DNA of 22,208 bases from Pelargonium cotyledonis. Lineage: Eukaryota > Streptophyta > Magnoliopsida > Geraniales > Geraniaceae. The DNA is taken from NCBI GenBank assembly GCA_036897625.1, contig JAYMTA010001044.1, positions 1 to 22,208 of the forward strand. The letters run 5' to 3'. Shown here one piece after another: positions 8,112-20,000 of the stretch (position 1 is the first letter of the stretch; every line of letters begins with the position of its first letter). Both the position numbers and the translations under genes were made by a program. The notes under the pieces are model-generated. The model was given only the letters and a program-made list of their open reading frames with translations, did not search any database and was not told the DNA's origin.

Positions 8112-11100
8112 GTAGACCATGATTTCTATTTATTTTATTGTTTTCGATTAAATTCAAGGCAGTTTCGAGAATGTCTGAATTTCTTTGCTGTTTTTCAGTT
8201 CTCAATTGCAGCTATCAATGACACGGACTCCAAACAGCAGTGGGAGCCTCTGGCCCCTACCAAAGAAGCTCAGGCATGAACATCATATTCTCGTGTTTCG
8301 TTTTTCATCCTGGTTTTGTTTCTCTCAAATATTGTGATTTTCCCTGGAAACAAACAGGCCAGGAATGAATGCCGTGTTTTATTTTTGAGAGCAAATTTAG
8401 GGTTTAGGAAGCCCTAATTCGCAAGGCATGAACTTGATTGAGAATCTGCTGGACTGAATTTCTATTTGTTTTCTCTGTGTTTTTACTTCTTGTCATATTC
8501 TTTATTCCATGCCTCGAATGAGACAATGCTTTACATTAGACATTATTGGGGAGTTCATAATATAAGGAATTGAGACACCCCAAATTGGTTATAGATGAGT
8601 TGAAGTTTACTTGTGATAATGTCCTTGTAGGAGTTTCATCTTTCACAAACTTATCATGAAGGGCTTCTCAAGTTACAGTCCAAAGAATATGACAAGGCCC
8701 GTGAACTTTTGGAATCTGTCCTTAAAGATCCTATGATATCCAATGCTCAGGTACCGCTTTCTCTATACACCGTTTTTGAGACTGTGGTGGTTGTTGGTTG
8801 GCTGAATAGTTTCTTAGCTTCTTCTACTTCTTTTCTTCAGGTGGATGGTAGTGCCAGTGATGGTCATCTGCTGCAGCTGAGGTTCGAACTTTAGCTCTAC
8901 TATCTTCTGTATCACATAATTATGGCCTCCCTTGATCATTCACACCTTTAATAGGTCATATTGTTGTCATCATTAATCTCTTGATTTCTTATATCCGCGT
9001 AGCCATGAGAATCTGTTTTGTCATGCTTAGATATTTGAAGTATCAACTATCTCCATTTTAATGATATTATATTCTATTGATGTTGCTTTAAGTGTGTACT
9101 TCATGACATTATGTTTGCATTGCTTCCTGCAGATTTTTGGCGCTGAAGAATCTTGCCTCTGTTTTCCTTCAACAAGGTTCTGTTCATTATGAGAGTGCAT
9201 TGCGTTGTTATCTTCAAGCTGTAGAGATTGATGATAAAGATTCAGTTCTTTGGAATCAACTAGGAACATTGTCATGTTCCATGGGTTTACTGAGCATTTC
9301 ACGGTGGGCTTTTGAGCAAGGACTTATCTGTAGCCCCAATAACTGTAAGCCATCCATAGCTGTCTTGAATTAATTATAGTCTGCAGGCTGTGCAGTCTTC
9401 ATTCCTTGATTTTTTTAGGGCTGATTTCTATCCATGCTTCCTTTGGTCAAACCATCCCCATTGAAACCATATTTATGTTTAATCAAATTCGCATTATGTT
9501 ATATTAATATTATTTCTGCTGGATTGTGTTTGTAGGGAATTGTATGGAGAAGCTTTTGGAAGTTCTCATTGCCATTGGTGATGAAGTCGCATGTCTTTCT
9601 GTTGCAGAGTTGATCTTAAGGCATTGGCCATCACATTCTCGTGCTTTACATGTTAAAAATACCATAGAAGAGTCGGAACCAGTTCCATTTGCACCTCGGG
9701 GTATTGATAAACTGGAACCTAAACATGTCCGGCTTAAGTTCCTTGACAAAAGAAAAGAACGAGATGAGAATCTAGAAGAGGCTGTCACAACTAAAAGGGC
9801 AAAAAAGAATTTGGAGCTGCACCTAAAAGAAGCTTCATGGGGAGCTCTTGCTGATACACTCCTGGGAATTTTACTTTCATTGGATGGAACTACGTCTGAC
9901 GTGGAGAATGAAAACACTTATCGATCTGGAGATATCAGATTGACTATCCACCTGCCTTCCAGCTTGGAAAATGGTATGGGGTCTGTAGAAAGGAAATGGC
10001 ATAACCAAATCCCACCGGGTGAAAGCATGTGTCATGTTGATTCTAACGTGGAAAGAGCAAGTAATCTCAAAGAAAAAGAAGCAAATATCTCTGAAGAACA
10101 CCCCCAGGAAAGGCGCAGCAGTCGTCTTGAAAGGCTAAGGAGTCGTAAACCTGGGAAAGAAGAATCAGATTTTGCTGCTGGTAAGGATGCTGCCAAAGTA
10201 GTGGTTCAATATTTGGAACCTTTCATTGATGGTGAACCAGGAAATAATGACTCTGTTCATGTTGCTCGCCATTCTGTTCAGTGTGCTGATCAAGCTAATC
10301 CATTGGACACAGAATATAATGATCTTACCAGCTTTGTGAGAGAAACTTCAAAGAATTATGGTGCTTACCATTTGTGTCACTTGCTTCTAGAAGATGCTGC
10401 AAGTAGAGGCCTTATCTACCAGGATGCACATGTTAAGCTCCTGGAGATAGAGAAATTGACAAGACATTGGGGGAAGGAAAGAACCCCTGAATGCAGTCTT
10501 TTTCTTGCTGAGCTGTATTATGACATTGGGTTATCTTCTTCTGACGCGGCCAAATTATCGGAATTTATGTCAGAGGTTTCGTATCATCTTTGTAAAATCA
10601 TTGAATCCGTAGCTTTGGATTATCCTTTTCACTCAGACCATGCACCTGAGAGTGAAAATTGCTCTTCAATAAGTAGCACTCAAGCTAATTGCAAATTATT
10701 GGCCCATGAAACAATTTCCCAGAACTCACTCTTAGACTGTTCAATTCTAACCAATAAGACCTCCTTTTGGGCTAGTTTTTTTTGGTTAAGTGGGCGAATG
10801 TCTATTTGGGATGGTAACAAGGCAAAAGCTCATGAAGAATTCTGCATTTCTTTATCACTTTTGGCCAAGGAAGAAAATATGAATGATTCTCCATGTTTAG
10901 TGATCTTACCGCACTGCAAAGTTATTAAAGAGTTGACTACTGATAAAGTTCTCCATGAAGTTAATTTATTAAAGGTTGATTTCTTGCTGGAGAAAACTGT
11001 CGGAGAGATGATTGAGAAAGAAATGTATTTGGAGTGCATATCCTTGCTTACTCCACTTCTTTTCTCTAGAAAACACGTGCACCTTGATGTAATACCTTCA

Positions 11101-14100
11101 CCAGTCACTGACATGAAAGGTGAGAAAATTACATCTGTTGAACTATCTGCTTTGGACATATTAATCAAAGCATGTGAGAAGTCAAAACTGATGGACACTG
11201 AGGTTTATTTGAACTGTCACCACCGGAAGTTGCAAATACTCATGGTAGTTGCTGGTGTGGATGAATACCATGTTCACGGTAAACCATTTGCTTCAAAATC
11301 ATGTTCAAAAATTCTATCTGTTTCTGAAATAGAATCATTAGAAAGTTCAAGCAAGTACTGGAATACCTTAGTTTTAGAAGAAGTGAAGGCAATCTCGCAA
11401 TGTGCATCAGAAGTGAAGAGCTTCATTGATCAATCTACAGATTCTGTAAGTTGCAGATGCTTCCTTTGAAATTGATGTGTTTAATGATCCCAGTTTTACA
11501 TCTGATCCGGATGTATTGCAGTGCATGTGATGATATTAGGGGGAAGCAATATCCTTATGAGGAGAATGCATGATTCCTTTATCGTTGTAACTGTGAATGT
11601 TATGCTTCTTTTATTTCATTCATTCTGATAGCAGTAACAGCCATCAGGCTACAATAACAGCTAAAACTAATGCGAACTAGGATTACATTTTAATTTCTAT
11701 TACCTACTCATTATTTACACTATGTTTGGAACCTAGAAATGTTGGAGGACATAAATTTCTTGGAAAGTTCACCTCGTTTTAAGAACTTTTGTCTTCAATT
11801 TTATTCTCCTGACAGTATAGACTAAGATTTGAACGGGGCACTAATTATTTATTTTCCCTTCTTGATTCCCATGATCCAAACATAGAGCCAGTGTCTTGTT
11901 TTCTTCTAAGGGGAAATTTACCAATAAAACCTCCTGAATACGAAGTCTTACAGGTTTTCATAAACTAGAACTTGTTCCATCTTCCAGAGTCCAAAACTTT
12001 TGACAGCTTTTTTTTAGCTTCCAGTATTCAACAAATCTTAATGACTGCACCTGTCCCTTCTCATAGGGATATGGCCCTCACAAAGATCCAAAATCTTGAT
12101 TTCTTCCTCAGCTATACCTTTTGTTTAGATAAATTTCAAGGAAACAAAGTATGTTTCAAGACCATTGGGTCTTTCAGTTATTACTATGAAAAACTTAAGT
12201 TTTCATTTGTAACTTTTCTATGTTCTTTAGACCACATTATGAAAAGAAAACTGCCATTATCAACACTTCGTTATGAGAATACTCTACATATGCTTTTTTA
12301 TAAGTGATTTGCGGTTATTTTCATGCTCATAGAATGGCGGTTTTGTACCATCAAGAAGCATTGGCAATATTCAATCCTTGCTGCTGGCAGTCATGTGCAA
12401 TGTTGCAAGCGTATTCCTCTGCAAGAAATCCACTGGGTTTATAATTGACGATCAAACTGAACAATTGCAAAGATGTTGTTTTGTTGATGCAGCCATTGCA
12501 TTCTGCAAACTTCATCACCTCAACCCTATCGTACCTATAAAAACACAAGTTAGTTTTTTCTTTTCCTTTTCAAACCAAATCTCCATATACCCTATTAAAA
12601 TATATTTATCTCTTATATCCTTTGTCATCTAACTTCTTATTTCAGGTTGATTTGATTGTTGCAACCCATGACCTGCTTGCCGAGTATGGGCTCTGTTGTG
12701 CTGGTGAAGATAGTGGAGGGGAGCAAGGAACTTTTCTTAAATTTGCAATAAAGCGTCTCTTAGCCTTGGATATGAAGCTTAAATCCAATTCTCATTCATT
12801 GAATAGAGAAACAGTTCACTGGAGGGAACATGTCATAACATCCCTTGATGAATCAAATTCAGAACCAGTCAATGTGGAGATGGCTCAGATTGAAACAGAT
12901 AAAACGAATGCTGTGGAGAAGAACACTTGTGAAGGGATAACTTCTAAATGCATTACATCTCCTGAAAGCCAAGGTGATCCAGAAGTAAAAGGTGAAAAGG
13001 AGGACAGTGAGAGGTCCAATGGAAAGTTAAGAAAAGTTGAAAAGGCAAGTGATAACTTTACTGAATGTATTGATGAACTAACTGAAGATGAAAGGGAGGA
13101 ACTTGAGTTGAAAATTGATAATGCTTTGGATCAATGTTTTTTCTGCTTATATGGTCTGAATCTTAGATCTGATTCATCTTATGAAGATGATCTAGCCATG
13201 CACAAAAATACAAGCCGCGGAGATTATCAGACCAAGGAACAGTGTGCTGATGTTTTCCAGTATATACTGCCAAATGCGAAGGCCTCATCTGTGAGTAGCC
13301 CCATCAGTGTAGTTTTCTTTTTGTATCAGTTTTAGTTAGAGATGGTGATCTATGTTTGACTGCCTGACGTATATATGTATCCATCAGAGAACAGGCTTGG
13401 TAAAACTTCGAAGAGTATTGCGAACCATACGCAAACACTTTCCACAACCATCGGAAGATGTTTTAGCTGGAAATGCAATCAACAAGTTTTTAGATGATCC
13501 AGAACTTTGTGAAGATAAGCTTTCTGAGGATGCTGGGTCAGATGGGTTTCTTGAAACCATAATGAAGACAATATTTCCAGGTGATTCAAGAAACCTCGAA
13601 GAGTACAAGTCATCATCAGTTTGGAGGTATTTGTGCAAACTTGTTGTTTTTGCTCCTAATTATACTTGTTCTTATGTTTCTTTATTTATAAACTTATTCA
13701 CACAAAAATTTATGTACTTAAATACATTTATTATTATTAGGAATAAGTTTACTGTATGTGTATTTAAACGCCTGCAGTTCTGAACCATATATAGAGGTTT
13801 ACCGCAACTTGTATTATCTCTTAGCACAGTCTGAGGAAATGAATGCAACTGATAAGTGGCCCGGTTTTGTACTCACCAAAGAAGGGGAAGAATTTATACA
13901 GCAAAATGCAAACCTCTTCAAATATGATCTACTGTACAACCCTCTGCGCTTTGAGAGTTGGCAACGACTTGCCAATATATATGATGAGGTAAGATCTAAT
14001 GTTTGTTGTTTTAAATTGAGAATATGATCAAAAGAAACGAAAATATCAGTTTTTATTTGTGTTCAACGTTTGGATATTTTTCTAAGACTTCTTTTTCATT

Positions 14101-17100
14101 CTCTGTGCAGGAAGTAGACTTGTTGCTAAACGATGGTAGTAAACATATAAATGTTGTAGGATGGAGAAAGGATGCAACTTTACCTCAGAGAGTTGAGTCT
14201 AGTCGAAGAAGGAGTAGACGGTGTCTACTTATGAGTTTGGCTTTGGGAAAATCATCAACTCAGCAGGTTCCATCCTACATATCTATATTTCTATATCTCG
14301 AAGTTTAATTTAAGAGATTTCTTAATATATGTCTTCGTAACTACCTGTTTACTAATAGCCCTTAGTTTAGGCCTATTGTCTTTCAAGGTTAAGTTAAACT
14401 TTAATTGGCAACTTTTGTTGCCCCATATAAAGGGCTTATTTCTAAAATCAGTATACATACTCCTTTTATATTTCAGTATGGTATTTGTATCAGAGCCGGG
14501 TTTATTCTTGACGGTCTCTTGTCATTCTATCTGTTCTGCCCGAACTCTCCATGTTTCTTAAACCCTTACCTTTGTTTTCATTCTTTCTGTTCTTTCATTT
14601 CGCCACATTGAAAAGAAAAAGAAAAACTGTAGACTATGTCATGTCATAGCGGTGCCCTAGCCATCAGCTCTGTTTTGGATCTATTAGAGAATCAGTTTTC
14701 AGGAACCATCTTAATAATCCGACCACACCAGAGGGCCCCAACTGGTCACCTCCGTTGCACAAGTCCGAGATAAGTGCTTTCACCCGCTGCTCATCAGAGT
14801 TGCCATTCATGTTTGACTTCTCAGATCTATATTTTTAAGACACTTTTTTGGTCTTACCAGCTAGTATTGCTTGTAGATTTTTAAGTTCCTTTTCAGGAAC
14901 ATCTTAGGTTTGAGGGTAATCCCATAATTTATGGTATTTCTTATGTCATGCCTTCTTAATTAAATTCCGTACCTGAAGCCCTTAGTTACTTTTCATGTAT
15001 TAGTCAACCTTTGTTGGGCTACGATGCATTGCCTTACGTAAAGGGCTTCTCGTCTACGATCAATAAATACACAGTACATTATAGATTTCAACATAGTTCA
15101 TGTGTATTCTTGGTGGGTATAGGTGGGGTGGATGTTGTGGTGGTCTGTGGGGGGAATCCTCAATGGATTCCACTTCTACTGACAACGAGAGTAAGAAAAT
15201 GTTTTTTGGACATATGAGATGATTTTTTATTATACTTTCTTCTTTCTAACATATCACCTTAGATTTACATTATGTTCCCAATACTTTTATCACCTTTGAG
15301 GGTTCTATTGTTATTATTTAAATTCCATTAGTGCTGACATGACATGAAAACATCTCAATGACAGCCTATCTTATGCCAATATATGCCGGTAACTATCTTA
15401 AGTATACCTTGTGACTTGTCGCTTCCTTACATATTATTCGAGGCAACGATGAAAGTAGTGAATTTTTGCTGTAAAGATTATTAACCACTTGCAATGGTTT
15501 TTTGCATGGCTGCAGAGTGAGATACATGAATTATTGGCCTTAGTATACTATGACAGCCTGCAAAATGTTGTGCCGTTCTATGATCAGCGATCTGTAATAC
15601 CCTCAAGGGATACGGTGTGGATGGTTTTTTGTGAGAACTCTATGAAACATTTTAAAAAAGCCTTTGAACACATGTATGTGCTTATATTTATTTCATCTGT
15701 ATTTTTTTATTTACTTGGTCATGATTATAGTTTTGTCCAACTTCTGTCTCTTGGTCACAGGCATGATTGGTCATATGCATTCTATATGGGGAAACTCTCT
15801 GAAAAGCTTGGATACTCTCACGAAATTTCGTTGTCATATTATGAGAAGGCTATTACTTTAAATCCATCGGCTGTGGATTCTGTCTACAGGATGCATGCAT
15901 CACGATTGAAGATACTTTATAGAATTGGAAAGCAGAATATAGATGCTCTGAAGGTTTCTCTGAGTTTCCTCTCACTATTGCGAACACTAATAATGATCTT
16001 AAACTATATCCCCTTGTGACTGACTACTATTGATTTTCACTACATTACTTAAAATAGATACCCTTGTATGATTCTATGCATATTCTTATTCTCTCTTTTG
16101 TGCTATTGGGTATATGTCAGACTGTTGCAGTGTATTCATTTTCTCAATCAACAAAGGATGATGTCTTTAGTATCTTGGATAAATTGGCCTCTGATCATCA
16201 ATACCTTCCAGCTGATAGTAACAATAAGAACAATACAGATCTGGAGGATAGAAAGCATGAGCAAATGCTTCAATTGGAAAAAGCATGGAACATGCTTTAT
16301 AGTGACTGCCTTTCTGCACTTGAAATTTGTGTTGAAGGGGATCTCAAGCATTTTCACAAGGCTAGATACATGCTTGCTCAAGGGTTCTATAGAAGGGGTG
16401 AGAGTGGCGATCTTGAGAGGGCAAAGGATGGGCTTTCTTTTTGTTTTAAATCATCTCGCTCATCCTTTACAATTAATATGTGGGAGATTGATGGCATGGT
16501 AAAAAAAGGAAGGTAATTGTAGTGCTTTATGTCTATTTTGTTGTTGTTGATATGTGTGTAAGTGATTAGACACCTGATGAAATTAAATATACATATTTTG
16601 TTAAAGACCCAATGAAATTAAATATACATAAATTTGTTTAAAAAAATGGTTTGAGCGGAAACATTATGACTATCTCATCTTATGTAGCATCTAAAAGTCT
16701 CATTTTTATTTTAACTACTTTTGTTCACACTGCACTGATTTGCCTTTTATGTGCATCAGGCGCAAAACATCAGGCTGTTCAGGGAACAAAAAGGGTCTTG
16801 AAGTTAATTTGCCAGAAAGTTCTAGAAAATTTATTACTTGCATCAGGAAGTATGTCTTGTTCTATTTGAAACTGTTGGAGGAAACTGGTGATGTTTGTAC
16901 CCTTGATCGGGCTTATACAACACTTCGTGCAGACAAGAGGGTAAGAAGGCAATCCCTTAGAACCTAGACTTAGTTTTGGCATTTTATGACATATTTGTAC
17001 TCACTGCTTCAGTTTAATTAATGCATCAATAATTTATGAATCTGAGAGCAAACAAATAATGTGTCTAATTGTAACAAATAACAAATATTATTTCTTCAAA

Positions 17101-19765
17101 AAAAAAAAAAAATAATAATAATAATAACAATTATTATACTTTTTTCTTACAAAAAAAGAAAGGATTATGTAGTATCTAACTCCAATTTCAAATCCAGTTT
17201 TCCTTGTGCATAGAAGATATTGTTCCATTAGCACTTGGAAGGTACATTAAAACCCTGATATCATCCATGCGTCCGATTGAGAATGTTGGCTCTGGTGTTA
17301 CAAGTAGCTACGAGAGTTTACTGGAGAAGCTTTTTGCTTTGTTCATGGACCATGGGATGTTATGGCCAGAAATATGCCACATACCTGAGATCAAGAGCCC
17401 GGAAATGTCAGAGAATAACCTATATGGGTACGCATTGAATATATCATGACTTTCTTTTCTTGTATATGTGACTTATAACGTATGGATTGATACATGGTTG
17501 GATCATCTTAGAGATGAGCATTACTGACCAACCTGTGAAAATGCCATATTTTAAGCAAGAATGGCATTATCCCAAGATCTAATTCTTCAGTTTTATGGAT
17601 TTTTTTTTATTTTTAGTTGGTCCAGATGGGTGAAATTTGAATGTGTTAAGTATGCTGATTTTTGAAGGTTAGAATGCATTTTTCTGTTTATTGTGAACTT
17701 TTAAGAAAAATTAGCTGATTGGCTTTTTTAGTTTGAATTTCAGTTTTCCAATAATGCATTGTATTAGTTTTTTAAGCTTCTTTTCAGAAATTGGACGAAT
17801 CTTATGGAAATTAGCTGGTATATTTTATTGTTTCAGTAAGCTTTCAACTATTGACTAGTTCTCCATAATTTGAGTGACCTTAGCATTCATCTTAATAATC
17901 ATACTTTGAGTTTAATGCCTTCAGGTCATGCTTCTGTTGATAACATTTCCATGTGAGTGATTCTTATGTAAATAGACTGTTTTCATTTCTCCCTATTTCT
18001 GCAAGCTTGAACTATTGCATAATCCATCTTACTACTTTACTGACGTACTTATCTACCCATCTTGATTTTCGTACACTTTGTTTAATATCTTTTCATACTT
18101 TGATTACATTTCAGTTATGTGGGTGAGTCTTCTGAAAGCTGTTTTTAAATCTCTCTTCTTCTTTTTTCTGTAAGCTATGAACTATTGAAAAATTGCCATA
18201 TAATTTTTTGAACCTGCTTATGCCTTATCATACTGGTTTATTTGTTGCCTTCTTTTTCATATGTTTGGTGTTATAGTTATTTTTCCTCATTTTTATAGTA
18301 AATAAATATGGGCTTTGGCTCACAACTAGTACTCATTGTCTTTATTACTTTGTCAGTTATCTCCACCAACATATTATGTCGTTAGAAAGAAATGGCAAGC
18401 TGGAAACAATTGAAGCAATAAATGAAAGGATTCGGAAGCGTTTCAAGAATCCCAAGTTATCAAATAGTAATTGCGCCAAAGTCTGCCGACATGCTTCTGT
18501 TGCCTGGTGTCGATCTCTTTTAAATAGCTTAGCATCAATCACTCCATTAACCTCTGGACTCCCAGTTGAGGGTCAAGTCAACCTGTCAGATGGTTGTTCA
18601 GAAAGTGTACAGCATCTTTGTGTTGATCTGCAAACAAACGAGTTGTGGAGTTTATCATTTGAGGACTCAACCCAGATAAAAGATCTTGAAGCAAAATGGA
18701 TCCCTCTGCTGTCTAAAATAAGAAACATAATGATTAAGAGAGTTTCTGATGAAAACCTGGAGACTGCAAACTCTTTGCTTAGATCTTCGTACAATTTTTA
18801 TCGGGAGAGCTCCTGTGTAACACTTCCATCTGTTGTCAACCTTTATATGGTTCCATCTAGGTTAGCAACAAATGCTCAATTTCAACCTGGTATGGATGGG
18901 GTTGAAGTCCTTGATCTCAGCATTCCAAGGAAGCTTCTCTTGTGGGCGTACACTATCTTGCACGGTCGATGTGCAAATATCTCAGTGGTTGTAAAACATT
19001 GCGAAGAAAATGCAAAGGTAAGAGAATTAGCATGGTCTGTTGTGGTTTCTGCTCCATCCCCTCCTCGTAAATAATTACTTTATGAATGTTGAGGCTGATC
19101 ATGAATTGTAGAACACAAATTAAGCAGTTCACAGATTAGACATTAGAGACAATTAAGAATCTTAGCTCACTAATGTACCATGGATTCTGATTTTTTCATA
19201 TATTTTGCAGTCAAAGATGAAGAAGGGAGGTGGAACTAGTACCTCTGTATTGACAAATGCAAGTGCGCCCACTACAACTGCTACTCATACAGGTTATTCT
19301 GATTTCTTCTTCCTCTCTCCTTGTTCCTTTTTGGTAAACATCGATGGGTCTTCTTTTATTATTATTATTATTTATTTTTTATTTTATAAGCAAGCGTAAC
19401 AACCGATACTCGAACTTGAGACCTCTCTACGGGTCTTCTATTACCAAGTATGTTGCATTCCTATGAAAAGTCATCTTGAATGTGAGATTTTTATGCTTCC
19501 GCCAACCTGAACAATTGTTGCTGTAGGTGGTGGAAAAGACGGATTGAGTCAAGGGGGAGGAAGTGAAGCAGAAGCTGCTCCGGCGACATCTTCATCATTG
19601 CCTGAGGGCGAGGGTGCACAATGCACAAATCCGGTACCCTCATCCACTGGGAGCCAGAAGAGCTGTTTTTCTGCTCCACAACTACATCATTGTAACAGCT
19701 TTGTTGCAGAAAGGAGCAAAGTGACAACTCAACATGGAGGGGGAGATGGGGATAAAAAAACTTGA
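8109..19765 (+). CDS. CABIN1: CABIN1-like TPR protein, HIRA histone chaperone complex subunit (19 coding exons)
   Basis: Coding exons: 8109-8111, 8199-8273, 8631-8750, 8841-8881, 9133-9344, 9536-11445, 12333-12548, 12646-13290, 13388-13626, 13778-13988, 14111-14266, 15516-15673, 15761-15953, 16121-16512, 16760-16940, 17198-17427, 18357-19017, 19211-19292, 19527-19765. They sum to 5964 nt in one open frame (1987 residues), and every junction keeps phase. Recognition rests on remembered similarity to plant calcineurin-binding protein 1/CABIN1: N-terminus [15 protein letters not shown]-type helices at about residues 30-190 ([40 protein letters not shown]), the basic stretch [18 protein letters not shown] near 343, and the block around [16 protein letters not shown] near 1277. 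The family (yeast Hir3, animal CABIN1) scaffolds the HIRA complex, which deposits histone H3.3 independently of replication in the nucleus. A possible nuclear signal is TKRAKK near residue 236. A Ser/Gly-rich low-complexity tail (about 1882-1987) ends the protein. The length fits the family as I know it. The family call is firm; the exact 3' exon choice is slightly less sure. Confidence 0.93.
8274..8630 (+). other. CABIN1: GC-AG intron 2 of CABIN1
   Basis: The exon before it ends in GAA GCT CAG and the following bases are GCATGA. The exon after opens GAG TTT CAT CTT behind TTGTAG. The expected protein, [13 protein letters not shown], needs the junction exactly here, so the donor is GC rather than GT. 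Reading through gives Ala then a TGA stop. The intron is 357 nt and includes a telomere-like motif. Confidence 0.85.
8396..8408 (+). promoter_or_regulatory. Telo-box-like motif in an early intron
   Basis: The sequence TTTAGGGTTTAGG is nearly two units of the plant telomere repeat. Telo-boxes occur near the 5' ends of many plant housekeeping genes and can bind Telobox-binding Myb proteins. Here it lies about 290 bp inside the gene, in intron 2. The motif itself is clear. Its regulatory role is inferred from motif and position only. Confidence 0.35.
11446..12332 (+). other. CABIN1: CABIN1 intron 6 (887 nt), no recognised insert
   Basis: The intron lies between donor TCT|GTAAGT and acceptor CTCATAG|AAT. 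It is AT-rich. A short open frame at 11972-12307 has no protein-like character. I see no repeat element or RNA gene in it. Confidence 0.75.
14267..15515 (+). other. CABIN1: CABIN1 intron 11 (1249 nt) with a probable insertion
   Basis: This is the longest intron, between CAG|GTTCCA and GGCTGCAG|AGT. It holds paired motifs: AGCCCTTAGTT at 14357-14367 and 14977-14987, and AAAGGGCTT at 14429-14437 and 15040-15048. It also holds a locally GC-richer stretch (about 14690-14820). The pattern suggests a decayed element or internal duplication. No coding exon is lost: the protein joins in phase across it. Confidence 0.65.
16569..16642 (+). repeat. Tandem duplication in CABIN1 intron 14, about 37 bp units
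   Basis: Both units contain ATGAAATTAAATATACATA and end in TTTTGTTAAA- or TTTGTTTAAA-like sequence. Two adjacent copies cover 16569-16605 and 16606-16642. The duplication is entirely intronic. Confidence 0.8.
17098..17139 (+). repeat. Poly-A and (AAT)n microsatellite in CABIN1 intron 15
   Basis: A run of A is followed by AATAATAATAATAATAA and then an imperfect inverse (ATTATTAT). It could be the decayed tail of a retroposed element, but no body is recognisable beside it. Confidence 0.85.
17428..18356 (+). other. CABIN1: CABIN1 intron 16 (929 nt) with a diverged internal duplication
   Basis: The intron runs from GG|GTACGC to TTTGTCAG|TTATCT. Two stretches, about 17897-18020 and 18092-18200, share in order CATACTTTGA, TGTG(A/G)GTGA, a CTGTTTT-like block and CTG(C/T)AAGCT-TGAACTATTG. 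They appear to be an old partial duplication. The second copy includes a pseudo-acceptor TTTCAG|TTATGTG that resembles the real exon 17 border. Confidence 0.5.
19355..19430 (-). mobile_element. 5'-truncated SINE inserted in CABIN1 intron 18, with 9-bp target duplication
   Basis: On the minus strand the piece begins near GAGAGGTCTCAAGTTCGAGT, which contains a Pol III B box (AAGTTCGAGTATC). It continues through a short body to an A/AAT-rich tail ending AATAATAATAAAA. It is bracketed by the direct repeat GGGTCTTCT at 19346-19354 and 19431-19439, the expected target duplication. The A box end is missing. An LTR or MITE origin is unlikely, given the tail and the B box. Confidence 0.7.
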
Positions 19766-20000
19766 GGTTGTAATTAACTCTCAAAAATGTAATATATAGG
19801 TTGTTGTATTATGTTCACTCTATTGAATTTATGTGTTGGCCAACAATTGATATCCCTCAAAATGATGTTATAATTGATAAGATTGTTATGAAATTGACGA
19901 GAACACGAGCATAATATCTAGGGACAAGAGAAATGGTGGAAGAGAGATTATTATTCATCGAGAGGTGTACGTCAAAGAATTTTCTTTTCCATGCTAACTA
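19766..20000 (+). other. CABIN1 3' untranslated region and downstream spacer
   Basis: The TGA at 19763-19765 is followed by AT-rich sequence with TTGTAATTAA and AATGTAATATATAGG, loosely like plant polyadenylation far-upstream and near-upstream elements. A cleavage site cannot be fixed. No gene is seen. Confidence 0.5.

Noticed and set aside
9510-11198. Minus-strand frames inside CABIN1 exon 6
   Set aside because: They are antisense shadows of the long coding exon; serine-rich composition mirrors the sense codons.
14376-15217. Short plus-strand frames in intron 11 as extra exons
   Set aside because: The exons at 14266 and 15516 join in phase and give the expected family sequence ([15 protein letters not shown] then [12 protein letters not shown]), leaving no room for another exon.
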